DNA of 54,010 nucleotides from Kitasatospora phosalacinea (lineage in GTDB: Bacteria; Actinomycetota; Actinomycetes; Streptomycetales; Streptomycetaceae), in assembly GCF_000716545.1 (NCBI RefSeq), contig NZ_JNWZ01000057.1:1-54010 (forward strand). Direction: 5' to 3'. The position numbers and the translations under genes were made by a program. The stretch's first letter is position 1; the number at the start of each line of letters is the position of its first letter. The notes beneath the pieces are model-generated. The model saw nothing but the letters and a program-made list of their open reading frames with translations, made no database searches and had not been told where the DNA came from. Positions 29,016 through 38,400 of the stretch are shown piece by piece.

Positions 29016-29054
29016 GTTCCGTCCGGCCGGGGCGGGGGGACGGGCGCCGCGGGT

Positions 29055-30344
29055 TCAGTTCAGCGGGTCGGTCTCGGCCGCGAGCATCTCGGCGACGCTC
29101 TGGCGGCGGCGGATGAGCCGGGCCTCGGCGCCGTCGACCAGGACCTCGGGGACCAGCGGGCGGGAGTTGTAGGTGGAGGACATGCTCGCGCCGTAGGCGC
29201 CCGCGTCGTGGAAGACCAGCAGGTCGCCGATCTCGGTGCGCGGCAGCGGGACGGAGTGGACGAGGCCGCCCTCGGACTGGGTGAAGACGTCGCCGGACTC
29301 GCACAGCGGGCCGGCCAGGACGGTGTCCAGCGGCTCGTCGGTGCGGGGGGTGCCGCTGTCGCCGTCGAGGACGGAGACCCGGTGGCTGCTGCCGTACATC
29401 GCGGGCCGCATCAGGTCGTTGAAGCCGGCGTCGGACAGCACGAACCAGTTGCTGCCCATCGGCTTCTGGGCGCGGACCTCGGCGGCCAGGACGCCGGAGC
29501 CCGCGACCAGGAAGCGGCCCGGTTCGATCTCCAGCCGGACGGGGTGGCCGAGTTGGGCGGCGAGTTCCTGCCGGGCGGCGTCCCACAGCCGGAAGTAGCG
29601 TTCGGTGTCGACCTCCTGCTCGCCGGGCCGGTAGGGGACGGAGAGGCCGCCGCCGGCGGAGATGGCGCGCACGTCGCGGCCGGAGATCCGGACCTGCTTG
29701 ACCATGGTCTCGCAGACGTTCTCCAGGTGGCCGTAGTCGACCCCGGAGCCGATGTGCATGTGCAGGCCGATCAGGTCGAGGCCGTGGCGGTCGACGAGCG
29801 CGAGGCTCTCCTCCAGGTGCTCGTGCCAGATGCCGTGCTTGCTGTGCTCGCCGCCGGTGTTGGTCTTGCGGCTGTGGCCGTGGCCGAAGCCGGGGTTGAT
29901 CCGGATCCAGACCGGGTGGCCGGGCGAGACCCGGCCGACCTGGTCCAGCATCTGCGGGGAGCCGGCGTTGACCGGGACGCCGAGTTCGACGACCCGGCGC
30001 AGGGCGCTGCGGCTGAGCAGGTCGGCGGTGAAGACGATGGGTTCGTCCGGGCCGCCGACCCGGTAGCCGGCGAGCAGGGCCCGTTCGACCTCTCCTTCGG
30101 AGACGGCGTCGACCAGGACGCCCTCCTCGCGCATCAGGCGCAGGATGTGGATGTTGGAGCAGGCCTTCTGCGCGAAGCGGATCACGTCGAAGGAGCGCAG
30201 CTTGGCGATCTGGGCGCGGATGGTCTGCGCGTCGTACGCCCACAGCGGGGTGCCGTGTTCGGCGGCGAGGGCCGCGAGGCGGGGGCCGTCGATGGCGCCG
30301 GGGAGGGTGGGCAGCCCGGTGGGGGCGCCGGCAGGGGAGGTCAT
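29055..30344 (-). CDS. PLP-dependent amino acid decarboxylase of the LysA / fold-III family
   Basis: 429 residues. The fold-III decarboxylase signatures are present: the PLP lysine in FAQKACSN (Lys60), HMHIGSG, GGGLSVPY, the active-site CESGD and the closing GAYGASMSSTYNSRP. Diaminopimelate decarboxylase and relatives such as BtrK share these. It is the last gene of the cluster operon and starts 7 bases after the ATP-grasp gene ends. An ATP-grasp ligase followed by a LysA-type decarboxylase is the BtrJ/BtrK pairing of butirosin biosynthesis, where an amino acid is decarboxylated while bound to a carrier protein. The start at 30344 is preferred to the upstream GTG-type extension, which overlaps the previous gene. 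A housekeeping LysA role is unlikely here. Confidence 0.87.
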   Translation of the reverse strand: MTSPAGAPTGLPTLPGAIDGPRLAALAAEHGTPLWAYDAQTIRAQIAKLRSFDVIRFAQKACSNIHILRLMREEGVLVDAVSEGEVERALLAGYRVGGPDEPIVFTADLLSRSALRRVVELGVPVNAGSPQMLDQVGRVSPGHPVWIRINPGFGHGHSRKTNTGGEHSKHGIWHEHLEESLALVDRHGLDLIGLHMHIGSGVDYGHLENVCETMVKQVRISGRDVRAISAGGGLSVPYRPGEQEVDTERYFRLWDAARQELAAQLGHPVRLEIEPGRFLVAGSGVLAAEVRAQKPMGSNWFVLSDAGFNDLMRPAMYGSSHRVSVLDGDSGTPRTDEPLDTVLAGPLCESGDVFTQSEGGLVHSVPLPRTEIGDLLVFHDAGAYGASMSSTYNSRPLVPEVLVDGAEARLIRRRQSVAEMLAAETDPLN

Positions 30345-30351
30345 GGGGTCT

Positions 30352-31626
30352 TCAGTCCTTCTCACCGATCATCAGCTCGATCCCCAGATCTTCCTCCAAA
30401 GCGTGGAGGATCTGCTCGGCTGCCCGAACCACGGACAGATGATCTTCGCCGCGCAGGATGAAGCGGGCGACGATCTGCCCGGCGGCGACGGTCCGGCCGG
30501 GTCCGGTGCGGTAGCTGTCGAAACCGACGACCTGCAGGACGTCGGGATGGCGGGCGGCGCGTTCCAGGGTGGCGGCGGCATCGAGGGTGCCGCCGTGACG
30601 GGCCATCACCTTGCGCCCGCCGACGCAGCCGTCGGTCGGGGCGGGGGCGTCGACCCCGGCGGCGGGGTCGAGGATCTGCAGGAGCCCGGTGAAGACGTCG
30701 GTGCCGGTGGCGTGCTTGTAGATGGTGGGCAGGGCGCCGCCCATGACGCGGGGGTTGACCTCGACGAGGACGGGGCCGCGCTCGGTGTGGATGATCTCCA
30801 GGTGGAAGACGCCGAGGTCGAGGCCGAGGGCGCGGCAGACCTCGACGGCGTAGGAGACGCAGGCCTCGCGCTGCTCCGGGGGCAGGTTGGAGGGGATGTA
30901 GGAGCCGAGCTCGACCACCTCGTCCTGGGCCCAGCGGAACCGTCCGGAGACGCAGTAGGGGATGAACTCGCCGTCCTTGACGCCGAGTTCGACCGAGACG
31001 AGCGGGCCGGTGAGGTACTCCTCGACCAGCACGCCGCGCCGGAACTGGCCGTGCCAGCCGGCCGGGACGGCGTCGAGTCCGGTCAGGACGCCGCGGCAGC
31101 CGTCGGCGGCCTCCCCCGGGGTGCGGGCCACGTAGGAGAGCAGGCTGTCGCCGCCGGACGGGGGCTTGAGGATGACGGGGTAGCCGATGCGTTCGGCGGC
31201 GGCGAGGACTTCGGCCTCGTCGGCGGCCAGCGCGTACCGGGCGGAGGCGAGTCCGGCCCGGTCGAGGGTCTCGCGGCAGCGGTCCTTGCGGCGGGCGGTC
31301 AGGACGGCGTCGGGGTTCGTGCCGCGCAGTCCGAGGGTGCGGCAGGCGTGGGCGACGGCCTCGGTGGACATCTCGTGCTGGCTGGTGACGACGTCGATGG
31401 GGACTTCGGCGTGGCGGGCGGCGAGCGCGGCGGTGACGGCGTCGGCGTCGGTGGTGGCCAGGCCGTCGACGAGGTGGTCGACGGCGCCGAGGATCCGCAG
31501 GTTCTGTTCGGTGGGCGGGTAGAGCGGGTCCGCGGACTGCAGGAAGGTCACGCGGTGGCCGGCCTCCGTGGCGAGCCGGACGGCTTCCAGGGCGGCGGGG
31601 TTGGAGTCGACGAACGCGATGTGCAT
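30352..31626 (-). CDS. ATP-grasp carboxylate-amine / carboxylate-thiol ligase
   Basis: A 424-residue cytosolic enzyme with the N-terminal domain of the preATP-grasp type (MHIAFVDSNPAALEAVRLA), an ATP-binding lobe with GYPVILKPPSGGDS, and the metal-binding FHLEIIHTERGPVLVEVNPR segment. ATP-grasp ligases activate a carboxylate as acyl phosphate and join it to an amine or a thiol. Length and partner are like BtrJ, which loads Glu onto a carrier protein. In this cluster it could instead couple an amino acid to a hydrazine. It is separated from the MetRS-like gene by 75 bases that hold a strong hairpin, and is followed tightly by the decarboxylase gene. Confidence 0.88.
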   Translation of the reverse strand: MHIAFVDSNPAALEAVRLATEAGHRVTFLQSADPLYPPTEQNLRILGAVDHLVDGLATTDADAVTAALAARHAEVPIDVVTSQHEMSTEAVAHACRTLGLRGTNPDAVLTARRKDRCRETLDRAGLASARYALAADEAEVLAAAERIGYPVILKPPSGGDSLLSYVARTPGEAADGCRGVLTGLDAVPAGWHGQFRRGVLVEEYLTGPLVSVELGVKDGEFIPYCVSGRFRWAQDEVVELGSYIPSNLPPEQREACVSYAVEVCRALGLDLGVFHLEIIHTERGPVLVEVNPRVMGGALPTIYKHATGTDVFTGLLQILDPAAGVDAPAPTDGCVGGRKVMARHGGTLDAAATLERAARHPDVLQVVGFDSYRTGPGRTVAAGQIVARFILRGEDHLSVVRAAEQILHALEEDLGIELMIGEKD

Positions 31627-31657
31627 GGTGGTCTGCCTTGCTGCGGTCGGGTGCGGG

Positions 31658-31693
31658 ACCGGCCCGGCCCCGCGGGTCGGGGGCCGGGCCGGT
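31658..31693 (-). terminator. Strong intra-operon hairpin between MetRS-like and ATP-grasp genes
   Basis: A perfect 14-bp stem (31658-31671 with 31680-31693) and an 8-base loop fill most of the 75-base gap. It may attenuate transcription or mark an mRNA processing site, which would lower expression of the last two genes. Confidence 0.5.
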
Positions 31694-31701
31694 TGGGGTG
31701 G

Positions 31702-33213
31702 TCAGAGCGGGTGGGAGATCAGCCCGTCCAGGCGCGGGACGGTGCCCCGGGGGACGGCGGCGCAGCGCTCGGCGAGGGCGGCGGCCAGGTCGGGCAGGAG
31801 CGGGGCGGCCTGTTCGGCGAGGACGCGGACGCCCTCGGCGGCCAGCGCGGGGTCCTGCTCGGCCCTGGCGGCGAGCAGGGCGAGCAGGTTGGCCGTGCTC
31901 TCGGCGGCCTGCCGCAGCGAGAAGGTCTCCAGGGCGTAGGCGCGGCGCATGCGGTCACGGTAGCGGTCGAGCAGCGCGGTGGTGCCGGGCCCGGCGGGGG
32001 CGGGGCGCCCGGTGTGCGGGGCGAGCGCGGCGGCGAGCGCGGTGAGCGGCGCGTGCAGGCGGGTGCGGACGCTCCGGGTGAAGGCGGCCTCGGTGAAGTC
32101 GGAGACCTGGTGCTCGGGGTTGTCCAGGGCGAGGTGGAAGCGGACGTTGTCGGCGCCGTACTTGCCGACCAGGTCGCGGGCCCAGATCAGGTGGCGCCGG
32201 CTGGTGGAGAACTTGGAGCCCTCCAGGTGGTAGAACTCGTTGGTCACGATGGCGGTGGGGGTGAGCAGGCCGCCGTGGGCGAGGGCGAGTCCGAGGTGGG
32301 CGAGCGAGAAGTAGAACGTGTTGTCGTAGCCGAGGAACTGGACGAGTTCGTAGCCGGAGTCGGCGGCCCAGACGTCGCCCCGGTGGTCGGGGGCGCGGCG
32401 GGCGCGGGCGGTCTCGCTCATGACGCGCAGGCCGGGCAGCATCTCGGCCCAGACGTTGAACACCTGGCCCTCGAAGCCGTCGATGCCCACCGGGATGCCC
32501 CACTGCGCGGGGTAGCTGACCGGGAAGTCGGGCAGCGGGCGGGCGAGCATCTCCTGGACGAAGCGCAGCACGTGCGGCCGCATGGTGGCGGCGCGTTCGC
32601 GGTAGAAGTCGGCGAAGCGCTCGCGGTGGTGCTCCAGCGGCAGGACGAGGATCTCGACCTCGCGCGGCTCGGTGGCGTCGGCGGCGGCGCCGGTGCTGGT
32701 GGGGAACAGCAGCGAGCCGGCGTCGTTGGGGTGGCCGCAGTTCTCGCAGATGGCGCCGCAGGTGGCCACCAGGCACTCGGGGCAGTGGCCGGTGGCGAAC
32801 GCCTCCAGCAGGAAGCGCCCGGTGGTGGCGCAGTACGGGAACGTCCAGGTGCGGCGCTCCAGCTTCCCGGCGCGGTACAGGTCGGTGAAGAAGGCCCGGA
32901 CGTCGGCGCGGTAGTCGTCGTCGGGGCTGGTGAAGGCGTCGATGTCGATCCGGGCGAGGGCGAGGGTCTCGCGGATCTCCTCGTTGCAGCGGGCGGCGAG
33001 TTCGACCGGGTCCAGGCCCAGGCGCTGGGCGGTGGTGACGACGTAGGTCTGGTGGTCGTCGCCGCCGGAGGCGTAGAGGGCGGTGTGGCCGAGCATGCGC
33101 TGGGCGCGGCTGAACACGTCGGCGCCCAGGTAGGGGCCGGAGAGGTGGCCGACGTGCAGGTCGCCGTTGGTGGTGGGCGGGGTGGCGGTGACCAGGAAGG
33201 CGCGGGGGGCCAT
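31702..33213 (-). CDS. Methionyl-tRNA-synthetase-like enzyme, probable hydrazine synthetase subunit
   Basis: 503 residues with the class I synthetase core of MetRS. HVGH is at residues 20-23, the zinc knuckle uses Cys144, Cys147, Cys156 and Cys159, and the second signature is degenerate, KFSTS at 334-338 in place of KMSKS. A C-terminal helical region remains. In known hydrazine synthetases a MetRS-like domain fused to a cupin activates an amino acid with ATP as an ester on N-hydroxylysine, and the cupin then rearranges it to an N-N bond. Here the cupin is a separate gene whose stop overlaps this start (TGATG), and the N-monooxygenase precedes that cupin. A housekeeping MetRS is unlikely given the position inside an NRPS operon. 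Confidence 0.85.
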   Translation of the reverse strand: MAPRAFLVTATPPTTNGDLHVGHLSGPYLGADVFSRAQRMLGHTALYASGGDDHQTYVVTTAQRLGLDPVELAARCNEEIRETLALARIDIDAFTSPDDDYRADVRAFFTDLYRAGKLERRTWTFPYCATTGRFLLEAFATGHCPECLVATCGAICENCGHPNDAGSLLFPTSTGAAADATEPREVEILVLPLEHHRERFADFYRERAATMRPHVLRFVQEMLARPLPDFPVSYPAQWGIPVGIDGFEGQVFNVWAEMLPGLRVMSETARARRAPDHRGDVWAADSGYELVQFLGYDNTFYFSLAHLGLALAHGGLLTPTAIVTNEFYHLEGSKFSTSRRHLIWARDLVGKYGADNVRFHLALDNPEHQVSDFTEAAFTRSVRTRLHAPLTALAAALAPHTGRPAPAGPGTTALLDRYRDRMRRAYALETFSLRQAAESTANLLALLAARAEQDPALAAEGVRVLAEQAAPLLPDLAAALAERCAAVPRGTVPRLDGLISHPL

Positions 33214-33566
33214 CACTCGCCTCCGAGCGGGCCGAGCGACCAGACGGAGAGCAGTTCGAGTTCCTCGGTGGCGGAGGCGTTCTCGAAGTGGTGGACCTGG
33301 TGCCCGGCGACCACGATGGCGTCGCCGGGGCCGATCCCGGCGCGTTCGCCGTCGACCTGGACGGTGCCGCTGCCGCGCACCACGTAGAACTGCTCGTGGT
33401 CGGCGTGCGAGTGCGGGGTGGTGGCGGTGCCGGGGGCGACCGTGCACACGCCCATGCCGGTGTCGGAGGGGCCGGGGCGCTGCCAGGGCAGGATCCGGCG
33501 GAACTCGCAGCCGTACTCCTCGCGGGTGGGGGCTTCGGCCCGCCGCTGGATCTGGATGCCGCTCAT
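33213..33566 (-). CDS. Small metal-binding cupin, probable second half of the hydrazine synthetase
   Basis: 117 residues, a single cupin barrel. Metal ligands appear complete: His52, His54 and Glu58 in PHSHADHEQF, and His92 in the second motif VHHFEN. The protein lies between the N-monooxygenase gene (4-base ATGA overlap) and the MetRS-like gene (TGATG overlap). In hydrazine synthetases of the Spb40 type, cupin and MetRS-like domains are one polypeptide; here they are adjacent genes in an order that looks like a split fusion. Inferred role: zinc-dependent rearrangement of the N-O ester to an N-N bond. A general storage-type cupin would be the dull alternative. Confidence 0.8.
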   Translation of the reverse strand: MSGIQIQRRAEAPTREEYGCEFRRILPWQRPGPSDTGMGVCTVAPGTATTPHSHADHEQFYVVRGSGTVQVDGERAGIGPGDAIVVAGHQVHHFENASATEELELLSVWSLGPLGGE

Positions 33567-34942
33567 GCGTGCGCTCCTTGCAGGAGGTGGTCGGTGGGGG
33601 TGGACGGGAGGGTGCCGGGCCCCCGCGCGGCGCCGGTGGCCTCGACGGCGTCGAGGATGTCGCCGGCGCGGTGGGCGATCAGGGAGAGCAGGGTGCTGGT
33701 GAGGCCGTGGGTGTGTTCGGCGGCGCCGTGCAGGAAGACCTTGGGGGCGAAGCCGGGGGCGGTGCGCACCGAGTAGTCGCGGTCGACGAGCAGCCGGCCG
33801 TCCTCGTCGCGCAGCAGGTACCGGTCGATGCCGGCCAGCAGGCCGCGGGCCTCGGTGAAGTCGTAGCCGGTGGCGAGGACGACGGCGTCGTACTCCTCGG
33901 TGCCCTCCTCCCCCGTGAGCAGGTCGCGCAGGGTGGCGGCGGCGCCCGCTCCGGCGGGGTGGCAGGCGGTGAGTTCGGTGAAGCGGCGCACCGCCAGCCG
34001 CTGCCCGCCGCGCACCCGCTGGTCGTAGAGGAGTTCGGCGACGGCGTCGATGTCGGTGTCGTCGACGGCGGCGTAGTTGGTGGTGCGCAGTTCGGCGAGG
34101 ATGCCGCGGCGGCGGGCCGGGTCGGCGCCGTGGAACAGGTCGACCGCGGCGGGGGCGAAGATGGCGTTGGCCAGGGCGCTGCTGTTGGCGGGCTGCAGGG
34201 CGAAGCCGCGGTGGGCGAGGGTGACGGCGGCGGCGGGGAACTCGGCCGCCAGGTACTGGAAGGCCTCGGCGGCGCTCTGTCCGGCGCCGACCACCAGGAA
34301 GCGGTGCGGCAGGTCGCGGCCGCGCCGGTGGAAGGGCTCGATGCCGGTCAGGAAGGCGCTGTTGTGGAAGACGGCGCCGCTCTCCCGGGCGGCGGCCCCG
34401 ACGCCGCGGGGGACCACCGGGGAGCCGCCGGGGGCCACCGAGACGTGGTCGGCGGTGGCGGTGTGCCGGGTGCCGTCGGGGCCGCGGTGGTCGACCTCGA
34501 GGTGGGTGACGGTGCCGTCGGGCCCGGTGGCGGGGCGGATCGCCTCGGCCCGGTGCCCGTAGCTGGCGTAGCCGGGCAGCCGGGCGGCGGCCCAGCGGAA
34601 GTACTCGACGAACTCCCGCCGGGTGGGGTTGAGGGTGGCGAGGTCGAGGAACTGCTCCAGCCGGCCGTGGGCGACCAGGAAGTTGACGAAGCTGAACGGG
34701 CTGGTCGGCTCCCTGGGGGTCACCAGGTCCTTGAGGAAGGCGACCTGCATCCGGGCGCCGGGCAGCAGCATGTCCGGGTGCCAGGCGAAGGTCTCGCGGG
34801 CCTCCAGGAAGTGCACGCTCCCCGCGCCGCCGGCGCCCGCCCGGGAGGCGTGCAGGGCGGCCATGGACAGGTGCGAGGGACCGAACCCGATGCCGAGCAG
34901 CCGCTGGTGCGGCAGGCCGGCGGTGGCGGGGGACGTGGTCAT
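33563..34942 (-). CDS. FAD/NADPH-dependent lysine/ornithine N-monooxygenase
   Basis: 459 residues of the class B N-hydroxylating monooxygenase family (SidA, PvdA, IucD). The FAD motif GIGFGPSHL is at residues 17-25. The NADPH motif GAGQSAAEAF is near the centre, and ATGYDF lies in the C-terminal third. These enzymes hydroxylate the side-chain amine of lysine or ornithine, or a diamine. No siderophore genes (acyl transferase, IucA/IucC or uptake) accompany it. With the cupin and MetRS-like genes directly downstream, N6-hydroxylysine for N-N bond formation is the best-supported product. The ATG at 34942 is chosen because upstream residues are low-complexity Arg/Pro. Confidence 0.92.
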   Translation of the reverse strand: MTTSPATAGLPHQRLLGIGFGPSHLSMAALHASRAGAGGAGSVHFLEARETFAWHPDMLLPGARMQVAFLKDLVTPREPTSPFSFVNFLVAHGRLEQFLDLATLNPTRREFVEYFRWAAARLPGYASYGHRAEAIRPATGPDGTVTHLEVDHRGPDGTRHTATADHVSVAPGGSPVVPRGVGAAARESGAVFHNSAFLTGIEPFHRRGRDLPHRFLVVGAGQSAAEAFQYLAAEFPAAAVTLAHRGFALQPANSSALANAIFAPAAVDLFHGADPARRRGILAELRTTNYAAVDDTDIDAVAELLYDQRVRGGQRLAVRRFTELTACHPAGAGAAATLRDLLTGEEGTEEYDAVVLATGYDFTEARGLLAGIDRYLLRDEDGRLLVDRDYSVRTAPGFAPKVFLHGAAEHTHGLTSTLLSLIAHRAGDILDAVEATGAARGPGTLPSTPTDHLLQGAHA

Positions 34943-34964
34943 GGTGTGTCGGCCTCTTCCCGGG

Positions 34965-35435
34965 TCAGCCGGCCTGCGCGGACGGGTCGGACGGGTCGGA
35001 CGCATCGGCAGGGGCCTGCTCGGGCCGCCCGGTGGTGACGGGCGTCGCGGTGGCGAGGGCGGGGCCGCCGCCGGGGCGGTAGTGGGCGTAGAACTTCTTG
35101 GTCGGCTCGACCACCTCCCACGTCCCGGTGAAGCCGGCCGGCACCACGATGGTGTCGCCGGGGTGGAAGGTCCGGGCGTTGCCTTCCTCGTCGGCGATCA
35201 CGACCTGGCCGTACAGCATGTGGTAGAACTCGTCCTCCTCGTAGACGGCCCGGAACTTGCCGGGCGTGCTCTCCCAGATGCCGGCCGTGAACGCGCCGTC
35301 GGGGCTGGCGAACTGCAGCGTGTTGGTGATGGCGAGCTCGCCGGCGATCCACCGGTCGGGGCCCTTGCGGACGTGGCGGACTTCGCCCTCGCTCTCGCCG
35401 AAGACGACGATGTCCTTGATGCTCCTGCTGCTCAC
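34965..35435 (-). CDS. DUF861 / cupin_3 (EutQ-like) protein
   Basis: 156 residues. The cupin_3 signature is clear: FYHMLYGQVVIADEEG, then FHPGDTIVVPAGFTGTWEVVEPTKKFY. The canonical HxH metal ligands are absent, as in many members. A Pro/Ala/Asp-rich tail of about 30 residues follows. Function in the cluster is unknown; possibilities include a regulatory, stabilising or isomerising role on a pathway intermediate. The GTG start is 7 bases after the NRPS stop, with GGAAG as ribosome binding site overlapping that stop, and the gene is followed after 22 bases by the N-monooxygenase. Confidence 0.8.
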   Translation of the reverse strand: MSSRSIKDIVVFGESEGEVRHVRKGPDRWIAGELAITNTLQFASPDGAFTAGIWESTPGKFRAVYEEDEFYHMLYGQVVIADEEGNARTFHPGDTIVVPAGFTGTWEVVEPTKKFYAHYRPGGGPALATATPVTTGRPEQAPADASDPSDPSAQAG

Positions 35436-35442
35436 GGGTGTC

Positions 35443-38400
35443 TCACTTCCTGGTGGTGGCGGGCTCTGCGTGGTCGGCGCGGCCGGTGCGGCCTGCGTGG
35501 TCGGTGCGGCCTGCGTGATCGGTGCGGTCGGCGTGCCGGTCGAGGATCCGGGCGAGGCGGTGCGCGGCGTCCGCCCGGACGACGGTGTGGTGGGTGCCGG
35601 CCTCGGTGCGGACGTCGGTGCCGGGCGGGACGAGCGCGCCGGGGTGCGCCTGCGCGGGCGTCAGGCCGGGGAAGGCGTCGGGGCGTTCGCCGCCCGCGCG
35701 GACGAAGGTCTGCGGGCAGCGGCCGGGCAGCGGGCGGGGGCGGTGGGCCAGCAGCAGCCGGTACAGGGCGCGGTACTGGTCGTGCAGGGCGCGCAGGGCC
35801 TGCGGGGGCTCGTCGGGCAGGTGCCGGGCGGCGAGGTGGCCGAACGGGTCGGGGTGCCCGGCGGGGACGCGCAGGTCGGGGGCGCCGGTGTCGTCCCGGC
35901 CGAGGTGGTCGGCGAAGAAGCCGGCCGCGGTGGCGGCCTCCCCCGCGTCCGCCGTCGCGCGGGCTCCGGGTGCGGCCACGAAGCTGTCGACCAGGGTGAG
36001 CGAGCGCGGGGCGTCGGGCAGCCGGTGGGCGATCTCGGCGGCGAGCACGCCGCCGAGCGACCAGCCGAGCAGGTGGACGGGGGTGCCGAGGGCGGCGACG
36101 GCGGCGGCGTACTCGTCGGCGAGTTCGCCGAGCGTGCCGGGCAGTTCGGCGGCGGGCGGGCTCTGCAGCCCGTGCACGGCGAAGCGGGCCGGCAGGGCTT
36201 CGATCAGGTCGCGGTAGCCCAGCAGGTGGCCGCCGACGGGGTGGACCAGCACCACGGTGTCCGGGCCGCCCTCGCGGACGGGCAGCAGGGTGCGGCGGCC
36301 GCGACGGTCCAGGAGCGCGCACTGCCCGGCGATGGTGCCGGCCTCGAACAGGCTGGACAGCGGCAGGCGGACCCCGAACTCCTCGCCGATCAGGCGCAGC
36401 AGCCGCACCGCGCTGACGGAGCTGCCGCCGCTGGCGAAGAAGTCGTCGTCGACGGAGCGGACGGTGGTGCCGCAGACCCGCTGCCACAGTGCGGCCAGGG
36501 CGCGTTCGCGCTCGGTGCGCGGGGGCCGGCCGGGGGCGGGGCCGTCGCCGGCCGGGCCGACCGCTCCCCCGGCGTCGGCTCCTGCGGCTCCCACGGCTCC
36601 CGCAGCTTCGGCTTCGGCTTCGGCTTCGGCTTCGGCTTCGGCGGCGAGGGCGAGCAGCGCGCGGGCGTCGCGCTTGCCGTTGGCGGTCAGCGGCAGCGCG
36701 GGGACGCGGTGGACGACGCCGGGCACCGCGTAGCCGGGCAGGACGGCGGCCAGGCCGGCCCGCAGGGCGGCCGGGTCGGGACCGGGCCCGTCCTCGGCGG
36801 GGACGACGAAGGCGGTCAGTCGGCTGTCGGCGCCGGTGCCGGTGACGGCGCAGGCGGCGGCGCGCACGCCGGGCTGGGCGGCGAGCTGCTGCTCGACCTC
36901 CAGCAGGTCGACCCGGTAGCCGCGGACCTTGGCCTGGCTGTCGGCGCGGCCGAGGAACTCCAGGGTGCCGTCGGGCCGGTAGCGGGCGTGGTCGCCGGTG
37001 CGGTAGAGGCGCTCGCCGGTGCGCGGGTGGCGCGGGAAGCGTTCGGCGGTCAGTTCCGGCTGGCCGTAGTAGGCGGCGGCCAGGCCGTCGCCGGCGATGT
37101 ACAGCTCCCCCGGCACCCAGTGCGGGACGTCGGCGTGCCCGGCGTCGAGGACGTGGTAGCGCTGGTTGGCGAGCGGCAGGCCGTAGGGGACGGACTTCCA
37201 GGACGGGTCGAGGTCCTCCACGACGTGGTAGTTGGACCAGATCGAGGCTTCGGTGGCGCCGCCGAGGGCGACCAGCCGGGCCTCGGGGCAGGCGGCGCGG
37301 ATCCGGGCGGGCAGCGGGAGCGGGATCCAGTCGCCGCTGAGCAGGATCAGCCGCAGCCCGCCGAGGACGTCGGCGGCGCGCTCGCCGAGGTGGTCGAGGA
37401 GCATCTCCAGCAGGGCCGGGACGGTGTTCCACACGGTGGCGCCGCTGTCGAGCACCCACCGCGCCCACAGTTCGGGGTCGGGGCGGGGGCCGCACGGGGG
37501 GACGACGACGGCGGCTCCGGCGTGCAGGGCGCCGAACAGGTCGAAGGCGGAGAGGTCGAAGTGCAGTTCGGACAGCGACAGCAGCCGGTCGTCGGGGCCG
37601 ACGCCGAAGCGCTCCACCATGTCCCGGACGGTGTTGCGCAGTCCGCCGTGCGGGATGGCCACGCCCTTGGGGGTGCCGGTGGAGCCGGAGGTGAAGATGA
37701 CGTAGGCGAGCGCGTCCGGGTCCTGGGCGGGCAGTTCGTACGCGTCGTCGTCGGGCGCCTCGGTGAGCGGGCGCAGCGCGGTGGTGGTGGGGGCGGCGGG
37801 CCCGGGCAGCGCGGCGGCCAGCCGGGCGCCCTCGTCGTCGGCGAGCAGGTGGGTGATGGCGTGCCGTTCCAGCAGGGCGGCGATCCGGGCGGGCGGCCAG
37901 TCGACGCCGAGCGGGACGTAGCCGGAGCCGTGGGCGAGGGCGGCGAGCGCGGCGAGGTACTGGGCGGGGCCCTTGCGGGCGAGGACGCCGACCAGGCCGC
38001 CGGGGCGGGCGCCGGCCCGGTCGAGGTCGCGGGCGGTGCGGGTGGCGGCGGTGGCGGCCCGCCGGTAGCCGACGGCGCCGTCGGCGCCGATCAGGGCGGG
38101 CCGGTCGGGGGTGTGCGCGGCGCCGGTGCGCAGCCCGTCGAGGACGTCGCCGGGGGCGGTGGGGCGGTGGGTGCGGTTGGCGGCGCGGCGGGCGGCGAGC
38201 AGCGCTTCGGGCAGGTCGGGGTGGTGGGTGGCGGTCCAGCTGCGCGGGTCGTCGGCGAGGCGGTGCAGCAGGTCGGCGTGGGCGGCGGCGAGTTCGGCGA
38301 CCAGGCCGTCGGGGAAGGCGTCGGTGACGTGGTCGAAGGTGCAGACGAGTTCGCCGTCCTCCTCGGAGACCTGGTGGTCGAGCAGGACCTGCGGGGTGTG

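Noticed and set aside
29055..30344. Housekeeping diaminopimelate decarboxylase (lysA)
   Set aside because: It is the last gene of a biosynthetic operon, paired with an ATP-grasp ligase; no thrABC or other lysine or threonine genes are nearby.
31702..33213. Housekeeping or antibiotic-resistant methionyl-tRNA synthetase
   Set aside because: The degenerate KMSKS motif, the overlap with a cupin gene and the place between an N-monooxygenase and NRPS genes fit a hydrazine synthetase subunit better.
33563..34942. Hydroxamate siderophore gene
   Set aside because: No acyl transferase, IucA/IucC-type synthetase, siderophore uptake or iron-box was seen; the neighbours point to N-N bond formation.
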